A stretch of 64,000 nt of DNA from Phycisphaerales bacterium (lineage in GTDB: Bacteria; Planctomycetota; Phycisphaerae; Phycisphaerales; SM1A02): NCBI GenBank assembly GCA_029242715.1, contig JAQWTL010000028.1:1-64000 (forward strand). Direction: 5' to 3'. A model generated the notes under the pieces. It was not told where the DNA came from. It saw only the letters and a list, made by a program, of their open reading frames with translations, and made no database searches. Both the position numbers and the translations under genes were made by a program. Positions 44,008-52,110 of the stretch are shown here, piece after piece (position 1 is the stretch's first letter; each line of letters begins with the position of its first letter).

Positions 44008-45009
44008 ATGACAGGTCCAAGAATACTTCCAGCAGATGATGCTTCTATTGCAGAAGCTGCTTCCAAATTATCAAAGGGTGGGGTGGTCGCCTTTCCAACC
44101 GAGACCGTCTATGGACTTGGTGGTTCCAGCATGGATCCTGAGGCACTCGACTCCATCTACCGTCTCAAGGGAAGACGACAGGACAATCCGCTAATCGCCC
44201 ATGTCCTCGATATCGAATCCGCGTGTTCAATCACGACAGGATGGGATGATCGGTGCACATTGCTTGCCGAGGCATGGTGGCCTGGACCACTCACACTCGT
44301 TCTGGGTCGTGCATCGGATGTTCCTGATCAAGCATCAGGAGGTCGCCCGACATTGGCTGTCAGAAGTCCGGAGCACCCGGTCGCTCGTGCACTTCTCAAG
44401 GCATTTGGTGGCCCGGTTTCAGCACCGTCCGCGAACCGCTCTGGTGCCGTTTCGCCAACATGTGCTCAGCATGTCATCGATGACTTTTCAGGTAATCCGG
44501 ATGCAGACGGCTTGATTGTCCTGGACGGCAACCGAAGCCGTGTCGGGATCGAATCCACGGTGCTGGACATGACTCTGGATCCACCCAGAATTCTGCGGCC
44601 AGGTGTCTTGACTGCAGAGGTTCTCCAACCTTTGATCGGGCAGATTGAAACAACGACCATCCGTGAGCAGGACGCCTCTCCAGGAACAACAGACAAGCAC
44701 TATTCACCACAGACACCATGCATGCTTGTGGAAGAACCAGAGCTCGTTGAGCATCTGTCAGGAAACAATCAGAGATGTGTTGTTATCACATCAATTTCTG
44801 GTCGCAGTTCACTGGTCCAACCCCCACACGAATTGATTGTGATGCCAATTGATCCAGTGGGATATGCGGTGGAGCTCTATGAAGCGCTTCGCCGTGCAGA
44901 TGCTGAACGGGCAGATCTGATCCTGATTGAAATTGCCGGCGAAAACGATCCAAACTGGCTGGCTGTTCGTGATCGTCTGATGAGAGCCGCATCCGACCGT
45001 ATCAGTTGA
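44008..45009 (+). CDS. tsaC: Threonylcarbamoyladenylate synthase (Sua5/TsaC family)
   Basis: 333 residues from ATG 44008, the start that fits the family; an in-frame ATG at 43984 would overlap the TolC gene by 20 bp. YrdC domain: GGVVAFPTETVYGLG and RLKGRRQDNPLIAH, SAPSANRSG. The Sua5 C-terminal domain follows SPGTTDKHYSP. It makes threonylcarbamoyl-AMP for t6A37 in tRNA. Follows the TolC gene by 4 bp, so probably cotranscribed. Confidence 0.92.
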   Translation: MTGPRILPADDASIAEAASKLSKGGVVAFPTETVYGLGGSSMDPEALDSIYRLKGRRQDNPLIAHVLDIESACSITTGWDDRCTLLAEAWWPGPLTLVLGRASDVPDQASGGRPTLAVRSPEHPVARALLKAFGGPVSAPSANRSGAVSPTCAQHVIDDFSGNPDADGLIVLDGNRSRVGIESTVLDMTLDPPRILRPGVLTAEVLQPLIGQIETTTIREQDASPGTTDKHYSPQTPCMLVEEPELVEHLSGNNQRCVVITSISGRSSLVQPPHELIVMPIDPVGYAVELYEALRRADAERADLILIEIAGENDPNWLAVRDRLMRAASDRIS

Positions 45010-45013
45010 GCTC

Positions 45014-45031
45014 CAGACCTGATGAGGTCTG
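45014..45031 (+). terminator. Hairpin after tsaC
   Basis: CAGACCT-GATG-AGGTCTG, a perfect 7-bp stem 4 bp after the stop, followed by ATTTC. The T-run is weak, so termination may be partial. Confidence 0.5.
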
Positions 45032-45091
45032 ATTTCAAGTTATCTCAAGATTTCATGTGAGATGCGCGCAGAAGCGTGTTGCTCAGGTCTT

Positions 45092-45155
45092 CTTTGAACA
45101 CGGGCTGCCAGGAAACTCCTGTGGATTCTTTCCGCGTTCAAAGGGACTTCCTGGC
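45092..45155 (+). ncRNA. Structured leader with interleaved inverted repeats
   Basis: CTTTGAAC (45092-45099) pairs with GTTCAAAG (45136-45143), enclosing a small CAGGA/TCCTG hairpin (45109-45121). GCCAGGAA (45107-45114) can instead pair with TTCCTGGC (45148-45155), giving pseudoknot or switch topology. It lies about 30 nt before the ribosome site of the third beta-helix gene. No known riboswitch class recognised. Confidence 0.4.
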
Positions 45156-45186
45156 GGTCTGCGTTTTGGAACCAAAGGAGCCCCAT

Positions 45187-46756
45187 ATGAAGTTCGCGCA
45201 GAGCAATCGCAAGTTCAACATGTCTCACCCTAGCTACACTCGTGTCACACGCGGCAACACTCGAGGTCAAGCCATCTGGTGGTAGTCCCTATACAAACAT
45301 ACAACCTGCACTCAATGCTGCCTCTGTCGGCGACACGATTGTTGTTGATCCAGGTCATTACATAGAGAATCTTGTAGTCAACAAGGACCTCACACTTGTT
45401 TCCGCAAGCCCTGGTATCCCCGTGGTTGTCGATGGTGGTCATGCCGGATCCGTCTTGATCTGTAATGCCAACGTCACGGATGCGACATCAATTACCCACT
45501 TCGAGTTTTTGAATGGAAGATCCTGGAATGGTGCAGGCGCATTGGTTCTGAGTTCAGATCCAGTCTTTGTTGACTGTAGTTTCTATGAAAACACTGCAGA
45601 CAACAATGGCGGTGGTGTCTGGTCATCCGGCGACCCGACATTCATTCACTGTGTGATGTATTCAAACACGGCTCAGAATGAAGGCGGCGGACTATACGCC
45701 ACCCAGGGCGGTGTTGAAGTCATTGAATCAAGATTCGAACTGAATACATCTGCCTTTGGTGGTGGCGCCGTTGTTGATGACGGTCATCTTGAGATCGCTC
45801 AATCAAACCTTTTCGATAATTCATCGACCTGGGGCGGAGGTGGTGTATCTGCCAACCACAACAGCACACTGAAACTCCATGGCACCCTGTTCGATGATAA
45901 TCGTTCAAGTAATGGTGGAAGTTTGTACAGCGTCCAATCTGTTTGCGATGTAAACAACTGCACATTCAGCAATGGTGATGCCTCGAATTGGGGCGGCCAT
46001 CTCATTGGTTACAAATCCGAGCTCAGTTTCGAGAACTCCAGCTTTGAATCAGGTCACGCCGACCTTCGCGGCGGGATGATGCACCTTGTCGACTGCAAGT
46101 ACAACGGACTTGAGAACAGCTTCTTGAACGGGGATTCTCCTGGTGGTGCGATGTTCTGGGCGGAACGAACGATCATGGATATCGATACCTCACTCTTTGA
46201 AGGATCAACTTCCATGGGTGAGCCTCTTGAAATAAATGGACGTGCCATATACATGGCAAATTGCAACATGACTGCTGCTGATACGGAGTTTCGTTCCTTG
46301 GAGACCAATGAACCCAAGGCGAAATCCTTGATCATGCAGTACTTGTCGAGTGCTGATTACACAAGTTGCACATTTGATTCATGTCGTGTTCAACCAGGAC
46401 TCAGCATTGGTGGCTTATCCTTTGCTTCAGCTTCTATCGTAAGAAATCAAAACAGCACATCATCCATGGTGATGTGTCAGGTGACTCACAACAACGCAGG
46501 CGCCTCTGGCGACATCATTGCGAGTTACAACGGGGCTGGCCACTACTTTTACATTGAAGACAGTGAATTGAAGTACAACGGCCCTTTCGCTTCATCTTCA
46601 AGAAAATTATGGAAGCGTCGAAACGCAGTTGTTCGCGGTTATGGCATTAAAAAAGTTGAATTGAAGGACAACATTTTCTGCAGCAATACAATTCCCCACT
46701 GGCGTGGATACATCAAAAACCTTGGTGGTAACGTGCGCAGTAAATCCTGTCCATGA
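45187..46756 (+). CDS. Secreted beta-helix protein with a frameshift in its signal peptide (paralogue C)
   Basis: The helix frame (504 residues from GTG 45242) has no ATG. An ATG at 45187 with AAGGAG 6 nt upstream is out of frame by one base; dropping one A at 45190-45191 gives MSSRRAIASSTCLTLATLV then SHAA, a good Sec signal, running into TLEVKPSGG. So either a one-base sequencing error or a real frameshift is present. The mature part starts like paralogues A and B (YTNIQPALNAASVGD), has GGG-type rungs with fewer cysteines, and ends at the same cap (GGNVRSKSCP) but lacks the dockerin tail. Weak similarity to A and B; function probably surface binding. Confidence 0.75.
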
Positions 46757-46793
46757 AAACCACACCTGTTGTGAAGATCTCAAACATCTATTG

Positions 46794-46825
46794 CCCGGCC
46801 TCGCTTCAAGCGGGGCCGGGTTTTT
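46794..46825. terminator. Rho-independent terminator between convergent genes
   Basis: 12-bp GC-rich stem CCCGGCCTCGCT/AGCGGGGCCGGG (one wobble pair), 3-nt loop, then TTTTT at 46821-46825. It ends the beta-helix gene; the reverse strand lacks a matching T-run. It abuts the stop of the ChaN-like gene. Confidence 0.85.
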
Positions 46826-47778
46826 CATGGATTGTCGGATCGTGTGAAGACGATGATGTCCGCCTGCTGAATATCCTTGCCAGCTTCCAGTTTCTCGTCG
46901 CGTTCCGTTTCCAGGCTCACCACAAGGATCGACTTGTCCGGGACAAGTCGACGGATCTCCTGGACCGTCCCACCGTTGTAGTCACTGTGGAATCGACCAA
47001 CCAGGAGAATGACTGGAACGGCATCGGTTTGAGCAGCATTTGCAACAGAATCGGCCATCGTTGCATCCCAGATCTGCTGTGCACGGTAGAAGGGTTCTAT
47101 ATAAGACAGGTCAACCTCTACATCTTCTGATTGATCATCGTCAGATGGCTGCATGATCTCGAAGAAGCGTTCCTTGTATACCCCGTCGATTGTTCCTGGA
47201 GGAACGGCTACCAATCCGGAACGATCAAGTGGGAGTGATTCCAGAGCCTCCCAGTTTTCTCTTCGGGCAAGTCGCACATAACGGCGAGGCGCATTGGCGG
47301 CGATGATCTGTCCATCATTTTCAAGAGCCGCATCAATGACAGGTTGATACCAGGCGACCCAGCTTCCTTCACCTGCCCAGGCGGTAGAGGAGGTGGCTTT
47401 GGCAAACGTTTCAGTGTCAATGATTCCATCGACGTGATCATCGATGAGGATCTGCTCATCACGTTCAAGCATCTCCAGCGCCAAGGTGCCACCATTGCGA
47501 CGTCCCATGACATCCTCGACAACAGCGAGCTGTACAGCATGCCCGACTGCATCATCATGCTCTTCACCAAGGATGATGATGTCCATGGATGAAGCGTGTT
47601 GGATGAAGTCATCCCAGCTCACTGGTACACCAGGATCTCCCCGAGTGATGGTCAATTCACTTCGGACATCCACATCGGATGCCGTCACCGCCTGTTTGCT
47701 AGCCTGGCATCCAGGGGCAAGAGTGGTGGCCAGCAACATCAGACAGGCGATCAGAAGGGATGGAAAGTGGGGTGACAT
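46825..47778 (-). CDS. ChaN-like lipoprotein
   Basis: 317 residues. Signal with lipobox APGC (residues 21-24). The body matches the ChaN/Tiki fold: IIILGEEHDDAVGHAVQLAV (metal or heme-side ExxH), LALEMLERDEQ, AANAPRRYVRLARR and VILLVGRFHSDY. ChaN of Campylobacter is an iron-regulated heme-binding outer membrane lipoprotein; related domains are metalloproteases. No heme uptake genes lie nearby. Confidence 0.85.
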   Translation of the reverse strand: MSPHFPSLLIACLMLLATTLAPGCQASKQAVTASDVDVRSELTITRGDPGVPVSWDDFIQHASSMDIIILGEEHDDAVGHAVQLAVVEDVMGRRNGGTLALEMLERDEQILIDDHVDGIIDTETFAKATSSTAWAGEGSWVAWYQPVIDAALENDGQIIAANAPRRYVRLARRENWEALESLPLDRSGLVAVPPGTIDGVYKERFFEIMQPSDDDQSEDVEVDLSYIEPFYRAQQIWDATMADSVANAAQTDAVPVILLVGRFHSDYNGGTVQEIRRLVPDKSILVVSLETERDEKLEAGKDIQQADIIVFTRSDNP

Positions 47779-47821
47779 GGGGTTCTTGGGGTCCTGAAGG
47801 TGATCATGGGGGCTTGGCCCA

Positions 47822-47850
47822 TTGTCCCGGCCAAGCGGGGATAGTACGAT
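47822..47850 (+). promoter_or_regulatory. Promoter of the TPR/alpha-CTD gene
   Basis: TTGTCC (47822-47827), 17-bp spacer, TACGAT (47845-47850): the best housekeeping-type promoter seen in the window, about 43 nt before the ATG. Confidence 0.6.
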
Positions 47851-47893
47851 ACGTGATCGTCAACAGAGACCAGCAGACCCGGAGCGAACATCA

Positions 47894-48823
47894 ATGTCGC
47901 AGGATACTTCCAACGCACTCGACACCGTCATCGGTGGTGGCGCCGTCAATACTGTGGATGCCACCCAGGCCCTTCAGGATGCCAAACAGCATGAGCAGGA
48001 CGGTAACCGCCTGGCTGCTATCGAGGCCCTGCGGTCTATTGCATCCAGCAATGATGAAGCAGCTTTCCGTCTCGCTTATCACCTGGACCTTGTTGGCGAA
48101 GAAGACGAAGCAGTGTCGCTTTATGAAGATCTTGTCCGGCGACAAACCCGACCTTCAATCAACGTAATGCTCAACCTTGCTGTCATCCTTGAGGATCGAG
48201 GAGACATCAACGGTGCAGAACGTTGTCTCAGGCAGATCCTTGATACGGAACCCAATCATGAACGAGCACGCCTCTTCATGATGGATGTTCGTTCATCCAA
48301 GGACATGTACTACGACGAAGAACAGGCCCGGGACATGGCCAAGCGCAATGCCCTTCTGGATACACCTGTTACAGACTTCGAGTTGTCAGTTCGAGCACGC
48401 AACTGCTTGAAGAAGATGCAGATCAGAACACTTGGCGACCTGTTGAAGGTCAGTGAATCAGAATTGCTCAGCTACAAGAACTTCGGGGAAACATCTCTGG
48501 TTGAGATCAACCAGATGCTCACCTCGAAGGGGCTTCGCCTTGGACAGAGTCTGCAGTCCCACTACAGCCGAATGCGTCAAGAGATCTATGACGAGATCAA
48601 GGGCAAGGCATCCGAGGCTGTTCTCAACAAGCCCATTACGCAATTGGATTTCTCAGTTCGAGCCCGCAAGGCTCTGCAACTCCTGGGGGTTCACACGGTC
48701 GGCGACCTGGCAACCAGGACCGAAGCGGAGCTGATGGGCGTGAAGAACTTTGGTGCCACCAGCCTCGATGAGGTCAATGATGTGCTCCAGAGCTACAACC
48801 TCGACCTCCGGACACTCGAATAG
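47894..48823 (+). CDS. TPR protein with two RNA polymerase alpha C-terminal domains
   Basis: 309 residues from ATG 47894 (GGAG 9 nt upstream). Residues about 22-145 form TPR-like helices (LAAIEALRSIA, AVILEDRGDINGAERCLRQI). Two alpha-CTD modules follow at about 158-218 (LSVRARNCLKKMQIRTLGDL, NFGETSLVEI) and 248-308 (FSVRARKALQLLGVHTVGDL, NFGATSLDEV), each with the helix-hairpin-helix core that binds UP-element DNA and regulators. The alpha N-terminal assembly domain is absent, so it cannot replace RpoA. It may compete with or bridge alpha-CTDs at promoters. Conserved in planctomycetes; function not known. Confidence 0.88.
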   Translation: MSQDTSNALDTVIGGGAVNTVDATQALQDAKQHEQDGNRLAAIEALRSIASSNDEAAFRLAYHLDLVGEEDEAVSLYEDLVRRQTRPSINVMLNLAVILEDRGDINGAERCLRQILDTEPNHERARLFMMDVRSSKDMYYDEEQARDMAKRNALLDTPVTDFELSVRARNCLKKMQIRTLGDLLKVSESELLSYKNFGETSLVEINQMLTSKGLRLGQSLQSHYSRMRQEIYDEIKGKASEAVLNKPITQLDFSVRARKALQLLGVHTVGDLATRTEAELMGVKNFGATSLDEVNDVLQSYNLDLRTLE

Positions 48824-48930
48824 GTCACGGCTTCCACATCTGATCCACATGCTCAATACCTCTCACAGAGAAGAGGGGTACCGTGGTGCGCATTGCAGTC
48901 CACGCGACTGATTCGCCGAAGTGAATTGAC

Positions 48931-50229
48931 ATGGGTTGTTTCCACTGGATCCACATCTGTTGCCTCTTGCTGCTCATGGCACCCATCTCGTGCCGTGAGC
49001 ATGATGTACCGATAACTCCTGTTGAGGGTGCTCGAGAAAGCACGGCTCAGGCGGAACGTGTTCGTCTTCCGATTCCCACTGAAGAACCAATTGTTCGTGT
49101 TCGTATTCGCCGTGTAATCGGTTCACTTGAACCGGTTGAATTCGCACACGGTGGACAGGAAGTCACGATCAGTGATGAGACCGGCAACACGATTACAAGA
49201 CAGGGCCCTTTGACTGTTCGACGCGATCGGAAGGGCTGGATTGTTCGTGCATCGGATACCTGGAAGCTCCCACGGTCCATCCAATCGGCTTCCTGGATCA
49301 GCCTCATGTCCAGAGGGGGGTTGGAATTGACGGATGACAGTGGTGAAACGCGGCAGTATGCCGGTTCCGTTCGCTGTGTTCATCTTCCTGATCAAAGGGA
49401 CACGACCTGGGATCTGATCGAGCATGTCGGAATCGAGTCCTACCTTCCAGGTGTACTCAGCGGAGAGCTGTTTGGACACTGGGGCAAACAGTGCCAGGCT
49501 GCCCAGGCAATTGCAGCCAGGAGCTTCGTCACCATGGAGTGCATCCTCAGGAAAGGCAGGCGTTGGGATGTTGTTGATACACCTGGTTCACAGGTTTATC
49601 TGGGTGTCGTCGGTGACAACGTGTCCCATGAAGCCTGTGAAATGACCAGAGGCATGGTGCTCACATGGGGTCCTGAACTGGTTCCGGGTTATTTCAGCAG
49701 TTGCTGTGGTGGCAGAGCGGCCACCGGATCAGAAGCCATTGGACCCAACCCCATCAATTCAGTGCCACCCTTGAAAGGCCACATGGGGGATGGTTATTGC
49801 CAGGAGGCACCCCTCTACAAATGGAAACGGGAATGCAGTGGTGCGGATCTCGGAGCAGCCATTCGTCGGTCGGCTCCGAAGGGTGGGCCTGCCAAATCAA
49901 TCGGAACGGTTGATCGAATCATCATCATTGGTCGCAACCGCCATGGTCGAGGTATCAGGCTTCAGGTACGGGACACTGCAGGACGAAAGATCGAGATGAC
50001 CGCAGAAGATCTTCTTCAATCATCAAGATCACTTCCCGAGGGTCCTCTGTTTTCAGGCTGGGTAGAAGGAAGAAGGAAAGGCGGCCGCCTTCATCTTTCT
50101 GGACACGGCTATGGTCATGGTGCCGGGTTGTGCCAATACGGCACCGCTGCAATGGACAGCAAGGGCATGTCGTTCTGGAAGATGATCGAGTACTACTACC
50201 CCGGCGCTGAGATCAAGAGGGCCTGGTAG
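48931..50229 (+). CDS. SpoIID/LytB-domain protein
   Basis: 432 residues with a signal peptide (MGCFHWIHICCLLLLMAP). A beta-rich part (about 50-165) precedes the SpoIID domain: VGIESYLPGVLSGELFGHW, KQCQAAQAIAARSFVTM, YFSSCCGGRAATGSEAI, and HLSGHGYGHGAGLCQYG. SpoIID of Bacillus is a lytic transglycosylase that cuts glycan strands lacking stem peptides; the Glu of SGEL corresponds to its catalytic residue. Suggests peptidoglycan remodelling, consistent with the view that planctomycetes have a wall. Confidence 0.88.
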   Translation: MGCFHWIHICCLLLLMAPISCREHDVPITPVEGARESTAQAERVRLPIPTEEPIVRVRIRRVIGSLEPVEFAHGGQEVTISDETGNTITRQGPLTVRRDRKGWIVRASDTWKLPRSIQSASWISLMSRGGLELTDDSGETRQYAGSVRCVHLPDQRDTTWDLIEHVGIESYLPGVLSGELFGHWGKQCQAAQAIAARSFVTMECILRKGRRWDVVDTPGSQVYLGVVGDNVSHEACEMTRGMVLTWGPELVPGYFSSCCGGRAATGSEAIGPNPINSVPPLKGHMGDGYCQEAPLYKWKRECSGADLGAAIRRSAPKGGPAKSIGTVDRIIIIGRNRHGRGIRLQVRDTAGRKIEMTAEDLLQSSRSLPEGPLFSGWVEGRRKGGRLHLSGHGYGHGAGLCQYGTAAMDSKGMSFWKMIEYYYPGAEIKRAW

Positions 50230-50261
50230 GGGACCCGTGAGTTGATTGTTCACGGGCCCCC
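50229..50261. terminator. Long hairpin between convergent genes
   Basis: GGGGACCCGTGA and TCACGGGCCCCC pair with one A-C mismatch around a 9-nt loop. It starts with the last base of the SpoIID stop codon. No T-run, so the terminator call is tentative. Confidence 0.5.
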
Positions 50262-50293
50262 GGAGTCGACAACATGTCCAGGCTTGCTGCGGA

Positions 50294-51178
50294 TCAGCGA
50301 TCCATGCTGGTATTCACCACCCACTGCTCAGGTGGAAGAAGGTCGGCAAATGGATCTTCTTCGCCACCATTGTCTCCAGTGGAATGACGGGCTCGCGTTT
50401 CATATTCATCATGCATGTTCCGGCCGGCAAGGGCTTGCAAAGTACCCTCCTGAACAGCGCGAATTTCAGCGAGTTTCGACTCAACCTGATCAAGATTGGT
50501 AACCCTGCCAAACCGATCAAAGTCACGCAGAGTTGCCTTTTGACCTTCAGTCAGTTCAATCAGGCGATCATTACGTTCAATCATGTCTATCTGGCGATCC
50601 ATCTGCCAGAGCTGATCACTGTATTGCGTGTACTCGGATTCCAAACGCGTGAGGATGCCACTGAGACGATCGGATTGTTCTGAAAGCATCTTCAGATGAT
50701 GATTGTTGGAAGTGATGCGATCCTGGTATGAGGTACGGATCGTCTTCATACGACGTCCGTCTTCTCGTGCTTCTTCAAGATCAAAGTGGCGGCCATTGAC
50801 TACGAAGTTGACCTGCTTGATGCCGCTGGTCTGTGAACGAACAGCAGAAGCAAGTTCCTGAAGATCCTGGTTTGTCAGTTGAACTACTCTTTCAGCGATT
50901 TCGGTATCACTTTGGAATTGTTCGACTTGACACTCCACGGCGGCGAGCTCTCCACGAACCTCCGCAATCTGATCGGGATACTGCTCCGCCAGTGATCGAA
51001 GCTGGTGACGCAGAGCTGCAGGATCATCAAGGTGCTCATCGATGAAATCGACGGCATGTTGTCGAGCAGTTCCAAATGCAGCGGCAACTCGATTAGGTCC
51101 TACAAGGACCACCAGTCCCGCGGTCACGATGGCAGCAATTAAGCTCCATCTAACAATAAATTTAATCAACCTGTTCAT
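50294..51178 (-). CDS. Single-pass membrane protein with long coiled coil
   Basis: 294 residues from ATG 51178 (AAGGAG 5 nt upstream). One helix (residues about 10-30, WSLIAAIVTAGLVVLVG), then a mostly helical, charged domain with heptad-like stretches (IAEVRGELAAVECQVEQF; LSEQSDRLSGILTRLESEY), and an acidic tail (NGGEEDPFADLL). No enzyme motif. Divergent from the ECF sigma gene about 195 bp away. Family not recognised. Confidence 0.75.
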   Translation of the reverse strand: MNRLIKFIVRWSLIAAIVTAGLVVLVGPNRVAAAFGTARQHAVDFIDEHLDDPAALRHQLRSLAEQYPDQIAEVRGELAAVECQVEQFQSDTEIAERVVQLTNQDLQELASAVRSQTSGIKQVNFVVNGRHFDLEEAREDGRRMKTIRTSYQDRITSNNHHLKMLSEQSDRLSGILTRLESEYTQYSDQLWQMDRQIDMIERNDRLIELTEGQKATLRDFDRFGRVTNLDQVESKLAEIRAVQEGTLQALAGRNMHDEYETRARHSTGDNGGEEDPFADLLPPEQWVVNTSMDR

Positions 51179-51372
51179 GATTGCTCCTTGGGGGGAATCT
51201 CCCCTATACGGGCATCCAAAGCCCTCTGGAGTAGTTGTTGGGGATCCGGACCACCATCTTTCACGGATTCCATGGCAATGGCCTCCAATCACCGGAATAC
51301 CATTGAAGGAGGCTTTTTCTTGGTTTGTGAAATCTGCCGTCAGGTTTTCCCAAGAACTCTTTCGGAGCGGTC

Positions 51373-52110
51373 ATGCATCAATTGACGACGACATTTGTCC
51401 GCAGGCTGCGGAATCGAGACGAGGCTGCCTGGTTTGAACTCTGGCAAGTCTTCGGACCGGTACTACGCGCTCAGTTGAGCCGTTGGGGTGGTGGTCGCAT
51501 TGGCGTCGAGACGATTCGTGATCTTTCACAAGAAACACTGGCAAACCTCTCTCGCTCGATTGAACGGTTTGATCCGGAACGAGGCGTACGATTTTCCACA
51601 TGGCTGTTAGCAATCGCTCGCCATGTCCTCGGGGATGAACTTGATCGCCGTGGGGCTGCCAAGCGAGGCTCAGGCCGGCGAGCCTTGTCCCTGGGCGATC
51701 GTGATCCTGTTTCTGATTTACAGGTTGATGCTGCGTATGAACGACGAATTTTCGAGGCCAAGGTACATGCTGCAATACGGCGTACCGAGGCTGATTCGAT
51801 ATTCGTTGCCTTTCAGGTGTACCGAATGCGTGTCTTTGATGGTCAAACAGGACGTTTGGTCGCCGAACAGTTGGGTATGAGTGAAGCCACGATCAGCAGG
51901 CAATTGCAATCGGTTCGCATCTCTTTACGCAAAGCATTGGAAAACGTAGTAGCTCAATGGAGTTTCACACCGGAAGAGCATTCGGAAATATCAGGAGCTG
52001 GATTGGCTGGTGACGACAACCTGTTCGATGAAGCTCTTGCAGAAATCTATCATTCACATGAAGCCAGGCGACGTGCTGAAGATGCTGAATCAAGATCGGC
52101 AGGTGTTTGA
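51373..52110 (+). CDS. ECF-type RNA polymerase sigma factor
   Basis: 245 residues; GGAG 5 nt before the ATG. Region 2: WFELWQVFGPVLRAQL and TIRDLSQETLANLSRSI...FSTWLLAIARHVL; region 4: VYRMRVFDGQTGRLVAEQL then GMSEATISRQLQSVRISLRK, a helix-turn-helix for the -35. A C-terminal tail of about 45 residues extends past region 4. The stop and the kinase start overlap (TGATG), so sigma and kinase are made together and the kinase may control the sigma factor, as proposed for planctomycete ECF-kinase pairs. No anti-sigma gene is present. Confidence 0.9.
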   Translation: MHQLTTTFVRRLRNRDEAAWFELWQVFGPVLRAQLSRWGGGRIGVETIRDLSQETLANLSRSIERFDPERGVRFSTWLLAIARHVLGDELDRRGAAKRGSGRRALSLGDRDPVSDLQVDAAYERRIFEAKVHAAIRRTEADSIFVAFQVYRMRVFDGQTGRLVAEQLGMSEATISRQLQSVRISLRKALENVVAQWSFTPEEHSEISGAGLAGDDNLFDEALAEIYHSHEARRRAEDAESRSAGV

